Of a DNA stretch of 55,048 nt, positions 16,856-24,783 are shown piece after piece. Made by a program: the position numbers and the translations under genes. The DNA lies in contig DATFPQ010000023.1 of assembly GCA_035264765.1 (NCBI GenBank), positions 1 through 55,048 on the forward strand. Reading direction: 5' to 3'. The first letter of the stretch is position 1; every line of letters starts with the position of its first letter. The DNA comes from DATFPQ01 sp035264765 (GTDB taxonomy: Bacteria; Actinomycetota; Actinomycetes; Actinomycetales; Angustibacteraceae). The notes below the pieces were generated by a model, which had not been told where the DNA came from, ran no database searches, and worked only from the letters and a program-made list of their open reading frames with translations.

Positions 16856-18570
16856 CCGCCGCTCCCCCGTTCCAGGCTCTGTTGCTGTTGCTGTTGCTGC
16901 TTCCCTTGCTGCTGGTTCCCTTGCTGCTGGTTCCCTTGCTGCTGCCCCTGCCGCGGCGCCGGCTGCCCCTGCCGCTGCGGCTGCTGCCCTTGCTGCTGCT
17001 GCTGTTGTTGGTCCTGCTGGGCCCGCCCGTCGTCCGGCCCGCGGTCCGGGCCGGCCATCGGCGGCGCCGCGGCCCGCCGGCGGACCGGCGGGGTGGGCGC
17101 GGGACCGTCCCCGAGGACCCAGGTGTCCTTCGAGCCGCCGCCCTGGCTGCTGTTGACGACGAGCTGCCCCTCCGGGAGGGCGACCCGGGTCAGCCCGCCG
17201 GGCAGCACCCAGATGTCGCTGCCGTCGTTGATCGCGAACGGACGCAGGTCCACGTGCCGGGGCCGTAGCGTGCCGTCGACCACCGTCGGCACGGTGGAGA
17301 GCGCCAGCACAGGCTGGGCGATCCATCCCCGCGGGTCGGCACGCAGCCGCACCCGGAGGGCGTCCAGCTCGGCCCGGCTGGCCTGGGGTCCCATGACCAG
17401 ACCCTTGCCGCCCGAGCCGTCGACCGGCTTGACGACGAGCTCGTCCAGGCGGTCGAGCACCTCGGCAAGGGCCAGTGGCTCCTCCAGGCGCCAGGTCGGC
17501 ACGTTGGGGAGCACCGGCTCCTCGGCGAGGTAGTAGCGCACCAGGTCCGGCAGATACGTGTAGATCAGCTTGTCGTCCGCCACCCCGTTGCCGATGGCGT
17601 TGGCGAGCGTGACGTTGCCGGCCCGCGCGACCGACACGAGCCCCGGGCAGCCGAGGACCGAGTCCGCCCGGAAGTGCACCGGGTCGAGGAACTCGTCGTC
17701 GACCCGCCGGTACACGACGTCGACCTGGCGCTCGCCGCGCGTGGTGCGGACCCAGAGGCGGCCGCCGCGGCAGACCAGGTCGCTGCCCTCCACCAGCTGC
17801 ACGCCCATGGTGCGGGCCAGCAGCGCGTGCTCGAAGTAGGCGCTGTTGTAGACACCGGGGGTGAGGACTACCACCTCGGGGTCGTCCCGGCCCTCGGGAG
17901 CCGTGGCGCGTAGCGCGGCGAGCAGCCGGCGGGGGTAGTCGTGCACGGGGCGCACGCGCTGGGCGGCGAAGGCCTCGGGCAGGATCTGGCTCACGGCCTG
18001 GCGGTTCTTCAGCAGGTAGCTGACGCCGGACGGCACCCGAACGTTGTCCTCCAGGACGCAGAACCGGCCGTGCTCGTCCCGCACCAGGTCGGTTCCGGAG
18101 ACGTGCACCCGGACGCCGGTGGGGGGCTCCAGCCCCGCGACGGCCCGATGGAAGTGCGATGACGACGTGATGAGGTGGCGGGGCAGCACGCCGTCGTCCA
18201 CCGCCCGCTGCTCGCCGTACACGTCATCCAGCAGTGCCTCCAGCGCCCGCACCCGCTGGACGACGCCGGCCTCGACCTGGTCCCACTCGGCGGCGGGCAG
18301 GATCCTCGGCACGACGTCGAGCGGGAACGGCCGCTCCTCACCCGCGAAGTCGAACGTGACGCCGGCGTCGAGGAACGTGCGCGCGACGGCGTCCACCCGG
18401 GCCCGCAGGTCGTCGGCGTCCATCCGCGACAGCAGCCGGTGGACGCCCTCGTAGGGCGCTCGCGGGAGGCCGGGCGCGGCGTACATTTCGTCCCAGGCGC
18501 GACGTGAGCCGAGCGCCGAGGGCGCTCGTCCGCCGCCCGGGGCGTCAAGGTGACGGGGTGCCGTGGTCAC
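16849..18570 (-). CDS. Circularly permuted ATP-grasp protein with glutamine-rich C-terminal tail
   Basis: 573 residues, GTG start. Residues 20-490 are the circularly permuted type-2 ATP-grasp module: WDEMYAAPGLPRAPYEGVHRLL, LEDNVRVPSGVSYLLKNR, VVVLTPGVYNSAYFEH, VVYRRVDDEFLDPVHFRADS, GNVTLANAIGNGVADDK, and the nucleotide-binding VVKPVDGSGGKGLVMGP. The domain ends with LPGGLTRVALPEGQLVVNSSQGG, then STKD-like SKDTWVL. Related proteins are predicted carboxylate-amine ligases making peptide-like bonds. Residues 517-573 are peculiar: about 31 of 57 are Gln, arranged as Q7 runs and QQQGN repeats, ending in SLERGSGGC. I know of no such tail as a standard family feature. It is first in an operon with alpha-E and transglutaminase-like genes. 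Confidence 0.9.
   Translation of the reverse strand: MTTAPRHLDAPGGGRAPSALGSRRAWDEMYAAPGLPRAPYEGVHRLLSRMDADDLRARVDAVARTFLDAGVTFDFAGEERPFPLDVVPRILPAAEWDQVEAGVVQRVRALEALLDDVYGEQRAVDDGVLPRHLITSSSHFHRAVAGLEPPTGVRVHVSGTDLVRDEHGRFCVLEDNVRVPSGVSYLLKNRQAVSQILPEAFAAQRVRPVHDYPRRLLAALRATAPEGRDDPEVVVLTPGVYNSAYFEHALLARTMGVQLVEGSDLVCRGGRLWVRTTRGERQVDVVYRRVDDEFLDPVHFRADSVLGCPGLVSVARAGNVTLANAIGNGVADDKLIYTYLPDLVRYYLAEEPVLPNVPTWRLEEPLALAEVLDRLDELVVKPVDGSGGKGLVMGPQASRAELDALRVRLRADPRGWIAQPVLALSTVPTVVDGTLRPRHVDLRPFAINDGSDIWVLPGGLTRVALPEGQLVVNSSQGGGSKDTWVLGDGPAPTPPVRRRAAAPPMAGPDRGPDDGRAQQDQQQQQQQGQQPQRQGQPAPRQGQQQGNQQQGNQQQGKQQQQQQQSLERGSGGC
16852..17022 (-). repeat. CAG/CAA-rich tract encoding the poly-Gln tail
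   Basis: The DNA is an imperfect trinucleotide array. On the minus strand it encodes runs of Gln with a repeated QQQGN unit (two QQQGN, one QQQGK), then seven Gln. CAG and CAA codons are mixed, so the run is not a pure microsatellite. Confidence 0.85.
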
Positions 18571-18619
18571 GGGCGCACCGTAAGTTGCCCGGGTTTCGGC
18601 CAGGTTACGCCAACAGGTT

Positions 18620-18649
18620 TTGGTCGCCCGCGCACGGCGCTGGTACCGT
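18620..18649 (+). promoter_or_regulatory. Possible rpsT promoter
   Basis: TTGGTC (18620-18625) and TACCGT (18644-18649) are separated by 18 nt and lie about 130 nt before the rpsT start. Both hexamers fit the vegetative actinobacterial pattern only moderately. Confidence 0.3.
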
Positions 18650-18779
18650 TGCTCCTCGCGTGCACGCCCAGGTCGTGCGTGCCGTGAGCACCTCCGCCAC
18701 GGGTGACCCCACCACCTCGGTCCCGGAGAGGCTCGACGCCCTCAACCGACCTACTTCCGCAGATCGAGAGAGTCCATCC

Positions 18780-19040
18780 GTGGCGAACATCAAGTCCCAG
18801 ATCAAGCGCAACCTCACGAACGCCAAGCGCACCGAGCGCAACAAGGCGGTCAAGAGCGAGCTGCGCACCCTCGCACGGTCCGTGCGCACCGCCGTCGAGG
18901 CGGGCGACGCCGAGAAGGCCGCGGCCGCGCTGCGGTCGGCGTCCCGCAAGCTCGACAAGGCCGTGAGCAAGGGTGTCATCCACAAGAACCAGGCCGCCAA
19001 CCGCAAGTCGGCTCTGGCCAAGAAGGTCGCCTCGGTCTGA
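18780..19040 (+). CDS. rpsT: 30S ribosomal protein S20
   Basis: 86 residues from GTG 18780. The sequence ANIKSQIKRNLTNAKRTERNKAVKSELR and the end GVIHKNQAANRKSALAKKV are unmistakable S20, a three-helix 16S rRNA-binding protein of the small subunit body. The open frame extends upstream, but homology starts at this GTG. The gene is single, divergent from the ATP-grasp operon and convergent with kptA. Confidence 0.98.
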   Translation: MANIKSQIKRNLTNAKRTERNKAVKSELRTLARSVRTAVEAGDAEKAAAALRSASRKLDKAVSKGVIHKNQAANRKSALAKKVASV

Positions 19041-19081
19041 GCCTGCCTCCGCAGGACGGCCGCGGGCCAAGCCGCAGGCAT

Positions 19082-19118
19082 CGAAGGCGCTGGTCCCCCT
19101 CGGGGACCGGCGCCTTCG
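19082..19118 (+). terminator. rpsT terminator
   Basis: A 17-bp stem with one G-T pair: CGAAGGCGCTGGTCCCC (19082-19098), 3-nt loop CTC, and its complement at 19102-19118, followed by TCGTCGT. It lies 41 nt after the rpsT stop. Confidence 0.85.
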
Positions 19119-19274
19119 TCGTGCTGCGCGAGGATTGCGAGGCGGGCCGGACGATGTCGTTCTCGGGTCCAGCCTTGGTTCTGGTGCGGCTGTGACGAGG
19201 GCTCACGTGGCGGGCCGCCCTTCCCCGATGGCCGACGAGAGTACGCACCTTCTCAATGCCCAGCCGACACGCGG

Positions 19275-19922
19275 TTACTCGCCACGGTCGCCAGTGCGCA
19301 GGACCGCCAGGCGCTCGGGCGGGACTGCGTCGACCAGCCACACCCCGTTGGCCGACAGGTAGAAGGTCGCGCCCTCGCGGGCCAGGCCGGACGCGTCAAC
19401 GGTGAGCACCGTGCTCGGCCCGCGGCGCTGCCCCACCCGGCGGGCCGTCTCGACGTCGGGGGACAGGTGCACGTGATGGCGTGCGCCTCGACGTAGCCCT
19501 TCCTGCAGAATCGACGGAACACTGCGCGAGGGCGTTCCGTGATACAGGACCGCGGGCGGCGTGGCGGGCGCGTAGCCGAGCTCGACGGGAACGGAGTGGC
19601 CCTGGTTGGCGCGGATCCGTCGACCTGTCTCGTCGAAGGCGAACCGCTGCTTGTCGCTGGTCGCGACGACGAGCTCCAGCTCCTCGCGCGAAAGCGGCAA
19701 CCCGTGCCGGCCTAGTGCGGTCAGCAGCTCCTCGACGTCGACCCAGCCTGCCTCGTCCAGGGTGATCCCGATGGAATCCGGGCGGTGCCGCAGAACCAAC
19801 GACAGCCGCTTGCTGACCTGCACGGCGCGCCCCGGCCGGTTGCCCCTGCTCCTTGGAGTGACCGGCCACCGGCCGCCGCCGCTGCGGCTGGCCGGCGCGC
19901 CGGCACCGCCCGCCGCGTTCAT
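19275..19922 (-). CDS. kptA: RNA 2'-phosphotransferase (KptA/Tpt1 family)
   Basis: 215 residues from ATG 19922, 4 nt after the holA stop. A GTG at 19823 just before QVSKRLSLVLRH is an alternative that removes a Gly/Arg-rich arm not typical of the family. Tpt1 family marks: SKRLSLVLRHRPDSIGI, WVDVEELL, ELELVVATSDKQRFAFDETGRRIRANQGHS, LYHGT, and ARHHVHLS. Conserved Arg/His/Arg residues of the active site (RH, YHGT, and the Arg in ARHHVH) are in place. Eukaryotic Tpt1 removes the splice-junction 2'-phosphate from tRNA using NAD+. Bacteria lack that splicing pathway, so the natural bacterial substrate is unknown; RNA or DNA 5'-phosphate ADP-ribosylation and RNA repair are proposed. Confidence 0.92.
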   Translation of the reverse strand: MNAAGGAGAPASRSGGGRWPVTPRSRGNRPGRAVQVSKRLSLVLRHRPDSIGITLDEAGWVDVEELLTALGRHGLPLSREELELVVATSDKQRFAFDETGRRIRANQGHSVPVELGYAPATPPAVLYHGTPSRSVPSILQEGLRRGARHHVHLSPDVETARRVGQRRGPSTVLTVDASGLAREGATFYLSANGVWLVDAVPPERLAVLRTGDRGE

Positions 19923-19926
19923 GGCG

Positions 19927-20997
19927 TCAGGCCCGGCCGGCGGTCGCCTGCCCCCTGCCGGCGGCGCCGACCTGCAAGACCGCGCGCTCGACCGCGAAGA
20001 CCGGGTCGCCGGCTCGGCGGGTCTTGTTTGGTAGACCGCCCTTGACGGCGAGGTCGGCAGCGGCCACAGCCTCGATCGCGCGGGCGAGGCCGGCCTCGGA
20101 CCATCCCCGCAGCTGTCGGCGTGCCTTGTCCACCTGCCACGGCGCCATCCCGAGATCGCGGGCGGCCTCCGCCGAGCGCGCGGATCCGGCCGCCGACACC
20201 TTGGCCAGCGAGCGCAGGCCGAGCGCGATCACCGCCACCAGCGGCACCGGATCGAGGCCCGACGACAGCGCGTGCCGCAGCAGGCCCAGCGCCTCGTCGG
20301 TGTGGCCGGCCAGCACCGCGTCGGCAACCTTGAACCCGGTGGCCTCCACCCGGCCGCCGTAGTAGCGCTCGACGACCGCGGCGTCGACCTCAGGCGCGTC
20401 CTTGGGGCGGCCCTCCTGGGGCATCGTGTCGGACATCAGCTGGCTGCAGGCGCTGGCCAGCTCGCGCAGGTCCTGCCCCAGCGCCTCCACCAGGGCGCCG
20501 ACCGCGTCCGGGGTCACCCGGCGTCCGGCCGCACGGAACTCCCCCACGACGAAGGCCGCCTTGTCGGCGTCTGAGGTGATAGGCGCGCAGTCGTGGACGG
20601 CTGCCCCAGCCTTGCGCGCCCCATCCAGTAGACCCTTGGCGCGCTGCCCGGTGCGGTGGCGCAGCACCAGGACCACGTCCGGCTCCGGTGCGGCGACCAG
20701 GGCGCGCGCGTCGGTGACCAGGTCGTCGGGGGCGTCCTCGAGGGATCGCAGCAACACGACCTTCCGTTCTCCGAACAGCGACGGACTGGTGTGCACGGCG
20801 AGGTCACCACGGGTGTAGCCGGCGGCCTCGACCTCCACCACCTGAGTCGCCTCGTCGACCGCGCGGGACGCCGCCAGGATCCGCTGAACCGCCCGCTCGG
20901 CCAGCAGCTCCTCCGCCCCGGTGACCAGATGGAGCAAGGCGCCCGGGTCGGGGGGCGCGGAAGACCCCGAACGAGCGGAGCGGGAAGCGGGTGGCAC
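19927..20997 (-). CDS. holA: DNA polymerase III delta subunit
   Basis: 356 residues, GTG start. HolA is the clamp-loader subunit that opens the beta clamp. The N-terminal AAA-like domain begins ALLHLVTGAEELLAERAV, with TSPSLFGERKVVLLRSLEDAP, and DVVLVLRHRTGQRAKGLLD. The middle has VGALVEALGQDLRELASACSQL and VVERYYGGRVEATGFKVADAVL; the C-terminal collar contains LGMAPWQVDKARRQLRGWSEAGL. It follows comEC in the conserved actinobacterial order comEA-comEC-holA, separated here by 183 bp that includes an 18-nt tandem repeat. Confidence 0.95.
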   Translation of the reverse strand: MPPASRSARSGSSAPPDPGALLHLVTGAEELLAERAVQRILAASRAVDEATQVVEVEAAGYTRGDLAVHTSPSLFGERKVVLLRSLEDAPDDLVTDARALVAAPEPDVVLVLRHRTGQRAKGLLDGARKAGAAVHDCAPITSDADKAAFVVGEFRAAGRRVTPDAVGALVEALGQDLRELASACSQLMSDTMPQEGRPKDAPEVDAAVVERYYGGRVEATGFKVADAVLAGHTDEALGLLRHALSSGLDPVPLVAVIALGLRSLAKVSAAGSARSAEAARDLGMAPWQVDKARRQLRGWSEAGLARAIEAVAAADLAVKGGLPNKTRRAGDPVFAVERAVLQVGAAGRGQATAGRA

Positions 20998-21093
20998 GGC
21001 AACGACGCTATCGGCCGCTTGTGACAGCCTGCACGCGCCCTCGCGCTGGCACTGTGCGCTGCTGCTCCTGGTGCATCGCGACGGCCGGTGCTC

Positions 21094-21147
21094 GCGACTG
21101 GCGGTGCGGTTGCGACCGGCGGTGCCGTCGCGACTCGCAGTGCCGTC
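21094..21147. repeat. Three tandem 18-nt units between comEC and holA
   Basis: Units begin at 21094, 21112 and 21130, each starting GCGAC and ending GTGCGGTT, GTGCCGTC or GTGCCGTC. A partial fourth unit precedes (21078). The period is exact. It lies in non-coding DNA upstream of holA. Confidence 0.7.
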
Positions 21148-21180
21148 GCGAGCCGAAGACCACCACCCCTCCGCCGGGAC

Positions 21181-23760
21181 CTAGCGCCGCTGCTCTTGGT
21201 GCGGTCGCGGGCCGGAGACCACCAGCCGCGGCCCGGCCGGCCCTGGAACCACCGCCAGGTCGCCGTGCAGGTCCGTGCGCGCCACCAGCGCACCCGCGGC
21301 CGACAGCAGCCGCAGAGTGCTCGCGGCGGGATGGCCGTAGTCGTTGCCCGCACCGACGCTGACGAGTGCGAGCCGAGGGGACACGCTCGCTACCAGGGCG
21401 GGGTCCTGCAGGGCCGAGCCGTGGTGCGCAATCTTCAGCACGTCGACGCGCGCCCCGTCAGGCACGGTCCGGAGCCGGCGCGCGACCACGCTAGCCGCGG
21501 CGGGCTCGACGTCGCCCAGTAGCAACAGCCGCAGGCCCGAGCTGCGAACGAGCATCACGATGCTGGCGTTGTTCGGCACCGACCCGTCGTGCAGCACCCG
21601 CTCCGGAGCCAGGACGTCCCAGCTGGCGCGGCCGGCGACGCGCCGCTCCCCCACCACGACCGTCCGCACGGAAACTCCCGCCGCCGCTGCCTCGCGCCGG
21701 ACCCCGCGGGCCTGCCCCGGCGGGTCGTCCACGAGCGTGACGACGATCTCCGCAGCACGGCGCCCGCGCAAGGCTCCCGGTAGCCCGTCGACGTGGTCCG
21801 CGTGGAAGTGAGTCAGCACGATCGCGTCCAGGGCGCGCACACCCAGCCGGCGCAAGCATGCGTCCACGGCGCTCGGCTCCGGGCCGGTGTCCACGAGCAC
21901 CGCCCGGCCCGGCGCGGTCGCGAGGACGAGGGCGTCGCCCTGCCCGACGTCGCACGCGACGAAGACCCAGCCCCGCGGCGGCCACCGCTGCGCCCCGGGC
22001 ACCGGAAGTCGGGCCGCCGCCACCACCCAGACCAGCGCCAGAGCGACCCCCGCCGCCAGACTGGGCCGCGAGCGCGCCAGCCGCAGCAGCGTAGGAAGGC
22101 CGAGGGCGACGACGACCGTGACCGTCGCCAGTGAGGCGGCCCCGAACGCACCTCCCGGCCACGGCAGCTGCCCTCCCGGCACGTCCGCGAGACGCCGCGC
22201 CGTCCACGCGATAGCGCCGCAGGCCCAGCCGGCCACGTGGGCCAGCCCGGCCGCCAGGTCCGGCGAGGCGGCGCTCGCCACGGCCGCCGCGAGTCCGAGC
22301 ACCGTTGCGGGAGCCACGAGCGGCTCGCACAGCAGGTTGGCCGGCAACGCCACCAGGCTGATCTGTCCGGCGAGCAGGACCAGCACCGGACCGCAGGCAG
22401 CCTGGGCCGCCAGCGGTACGGCGACGGCGACGGCCAGCGGCCGTGGCAGCCACCGGCCGAGCCCTCTCGACCACGGCGCCGCGAGCAACAGCAACCCACC
22501 GGTGGCCAGCACCGACAGGGCGAAACCGTAGGAACGCGCCAGCCACGGGTCGACCACCAGCAGCACCACGACCGCCGTCGACAGCGCCGGCAGAGCCGCG
22601 CGCGACCGGGAACCGGCGAGCGCCAGCAGTCCCAGCCCGCCCATGACGGCGGCCCGCAGCACACTCGGCTCGGGACGCGCCACGACCACGAACCCGAGGA
22701 GCACCGCTCCAGCCACCAGGAGCCGAAGCCGCCGCCCGAGGCCGGCGCCGCGTCCGAGGCCGAGGGCAACCACGCAGACGATCGTGATGTTCGTGCCTGA
22801 CACCGCCGACAGGTGCGTCAGCCCGGTCGCCCTCATGGCCTCGCGGAGGTCCCCGGGCTCGGCCGAGGTGTCCCCCACGACCAGACCCGGCAGCAGACCC
22901 CGCGAGTCGCGTGACAACCCAGCGCAGGCCTGCCGCAGCCCGGAACGGAGCCGCTCGGCAGTCCGGGCCAGCAGCCCCGGCTCGCGGACCACCCGTGGAG
23001 GACCCCGTGCGTCGAGCGTCGCGACGATGTCGTCGGCCGGACGTGCCGGCGCCAGTCGGCCGCGCACTTCAACCAGCTGTCCCCACCGGGCTGCCAACCA
23101 CTTCCGGTCGCCGAAGACCAGCAACCGTCCACGTGCGGTCGACCTGACGCCACGGCCCTCAACCGCGAGAAGCGACAGTTGCACCAGGACCAGCTCGTCG
23201 CCTCTGAGAGTCGGGTGCTCCGCCGCCCGGGGGTCGCTGGAGACGGATCCGACCGCGCGGACCGAGGCTCCTGCCGCAGCGAGCGCCGGCAAGCGTCCGG
23301 TCGCCCGAAGCCGCCCCTGCAGCCCGGACGCGCTCAGGCACAGCGCCGTCGCGGCCAGGACCAGGGCCACGGCCCCGCGTCCCGGCCCGGCGGGGCCGCG
23401 TCGATCCCGCCTTCGCAGCGGTTCGGCCCGGCGGCTCACGCCGCCGGGGCGCCATCTCGTGCCGGCGATGGCGACCGCGGCCAGCAACCCGAGGACCCCC
23501 AGGCCGACCCGACTGTTCGGCGAGGCCCCCAGCGTGAGAGCCGTCACGGCCCAGCCCACGAGGGCCGGCAGGAGCAACCGCAGGTCTCGGCCGCCGCGGC
23601 CGTCATCGTCGTGCAGGAGTCGGTGGCCTCCGGCGTCGCCCTCGGCTGTCACCGCGCTGGCGGACGGATCTGAGCGCGGAGCCTCGGTCTCCCGCGAACC
23701 CGTCGCCTGCAAAGCCGCCGTCTGGAGTAGCCCCGCTCGCCGTCCGACGGCGCCGGTCAC
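21181..23760 (-). CDS. comEC: ComEC/Rec2 DNA-uptake channel protein
   Basis: 859 residues, GTG start overlapping the comEA stop as GTGA. The N-terminal membrane and OB-like domain is followed by the competence core (LRQACAGLSRDSRGLLPGLVVGDTS, then ATGLTHLSAVSGTNITIV). Many hydrophobic segments follow. The C-terminal metallo-beta-lactamase domain is intact: VACDVGQGDALVL, VDTGPEPSAVD, IVLTHFHADHVDGL, LKIAHHGSALQDPAL and GNDYGHPAAST. In naturally competent bacteria ComEC conducts single-stranded DNA across the membrane, and the lactamase domain may degrade the other strand. Natural competence is rarely shown in actinobacteria, although the gene pair is common. Confidence 0.95.
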   Translation of the reverse strand: MTGAVGRRAGLLQTAALQATGSRETEAPRSDPSASAVTAEGDAGGHRLLHDDDGRGGRDLRLLLPALVGWAVTALTLGASPNSRVGLGVLGLLAAVAIAGTRWRPGGVSRRAEPLRRRDRRGPAGPGRGAVALVLAATALCLSASGLQGRLRATGRLPALAAAGASVRAVGSVSSDPRAAEHPTLRGDELVLVQLSLLAVEGRGVRSTARGRLLVFGDRKWLAARWGQLVEVRGRLAPARPADDIVATLDARGPPRVVREPGLLARTAERLRSGLRQACAGLSRDSRGLLPGLVVGDTSAEPGDLREAMRATGLTHLSAVSGTNITIVCVVALGLGRGAGLGRRLRLLVAGAVLLGFVVVARPEPSVLRAAVMGGLGLLALAGSRSRAALPALSTAVVVLLVVDPWLARSYGFALSVLATGGLLLLAAPWSRGLGRWLPRPLAVAVAVPLAAQAACGPVLVLLAGQISLVALPANLLCEPLVAPATVLGLAAAVASAASPDLAAGLAHVAGWACGAIAWTARRLADVPGGQLPWPGGAFGAASLATVTVVVALGLPTLLRLARSRPSLAAGVALALVWVVAAARLPVPGAQRWPPRGWVFVACDVGQGDALVLATAPGRAVLVDTGPEPSAVDACLRRLGVRALDAIVLTHFHADHVDGLPGALRGRRAAEIVVTLVDDPPGQARGVRREAAAAGVSVRTVVVGERRVAGRASWDVLAPERVLHDGSVPNNASIVMLVRSSGLRLLLLGDVEPAAASVVARRLRTVPDGARVDVLKIAHHGSALQDPALVASVSPRLALVSVGAGNDYGHPAASTLRLLSAAGALVARTDLHGDLAVVPGPAGPRLVVSGPRPHQEQRR

Positions 23761-24662
23761 AGGCGGACCAGAGGACGCAGCCGAGCCAGCACGGCGTCCC
23801 CGATGCCGCTGACCTCACCCAGTTCCTCGACGCTGGTGAACTTCCCGTTCTGGGCTCGCCAGTCGAGGATGCGCTGCGCGAGCACAGGACCGACTCCGGG
23901 CAGAGTGTCCAGCTCGGCCAGCGTCGCCGTGTTGACGTCCACAGGCTGCGGCGCGGGCCCGGCTGCGCCCGAGCCCGTTGGGGCGGCGCTCGTGCCGGCC
24001 GATCCCGCGGTCCCAGCCGCCGGCGCCACCGGTTCCCCGGGCCGCGGCACTACGACCTGCTCCCCGTCGACCAGCGGGCGGGCAAGGTTGACGCCCGAGA
24101 GGTCCGCGTCGCGGCGCGCACCGCCCGCCGCCGTCACCGCCTGCTCCACGCGCGAGCCTTGCGGAAGACGCACCACGCCCGGGTGCCGGACCCGTCCCAC
24201 GACGTGCACGACGACTTGGCCCTGGGCCGGGACGGTGCTGCCCGACCCCGCGACCGACGGGCCTTCAGTCCCGGCGACGCCCGCCGACGGGTCGGCCCGT
24301 CCCCCGCCGCCGACGCCGCCGGGTGGAGCCGCCGCATGACCCGGCGGCGGGTACGTACCGTGCTGGGACGCCGCCACCGCCGGAACGGACGGCCGTCCGA
24401 CTGGGCCCGGCCCGCCGACCGCTGCGGGCGCCACCGGCATGGCCACCGCGCCCGTGCGGGCCGCGAGCACCAGACGGACGCCGAGGACGCCCAGCACCAG
24501 CAGCGTGACCACGACGACACCGGCGACCGCACGGGGCGAGACCCCGACTCGCGCGGCCAGCGCGTCCTGCCGTTCCCGCCATCGTTCTCGCCGCGCCGGC
24601 CGGCGCCTGCGCGAGGTCCGGCGGTCGCCGACGAGCGGCCGGGACCCCGCGTTCGTCGTCAT
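23757..24662 (-). CDS. comEA: ComEA-like DNA-binding competence protein
   Basis: 301 residues, ATG start. A basic cytoplasmic N-terminus (RRTSRRRRPARRERWRERQ) precedes one transmembrane segment at about 46-69. Then comes a Gly/Pro-rich linker, a SLBB domain (VVHVVGRVRHPGVVRLPQGSRVEQAVTAAGGARRDADL), a second linker, and a helix-hairpin-helix domain at the end (VDVNTATLAELDTLPGVGPVLAQRILDWR, FTSVEELGEVSGIG). It is a membrane-anchored extracytoplasmic dsDNA receptor that feeds ComEC. First gene of the comEA-comEC pair. Confidence 0.94.
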   Translation of the reverse strand: MTTNAGSRPLVGDRRTSRRRRPARRERWRERQDALAARVGVSPRAVAGVVVVTLLVLGVLGVRLVLAARTGAVAMPVAPAAVGGPGPVGRPSVPAVAASQHGTYPPPGHAAAPPGGVGGGGRADPSAGVAGTEGPSVAGSGSTVPAQGQVVVHVVGRVRHPGVVRLPQGSRVEQAVTAAGGARRDADLSGVNLARPLVDGEQVVVPRPGEPVAPAAGTAGSAGTSAAPTGSGAAGPAPQPVDVNTATLAELDTLPGVGPVLAQRILDWRAQNGKFTSVEELGEVSGIGDAVLARLRPLVRL

Positions 24663-24783
24663 GGCAGGACGCTAGGAGCGGCCGACAACCCCAGGCATGG
24701 TCGAGCGGCGGATCTGTGGACGGTGTGACTCGACCGGCCGCTGTGGACGGCGGCTGCGCAGGTCCGTCCCCAGGCCGCCGCCG

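Noticed and set aside
19119..19274. Small gene between the rpsT terminator and kptA
   Set aside because: No frame has an RBS or protein-like sequence; treated as non-coding.
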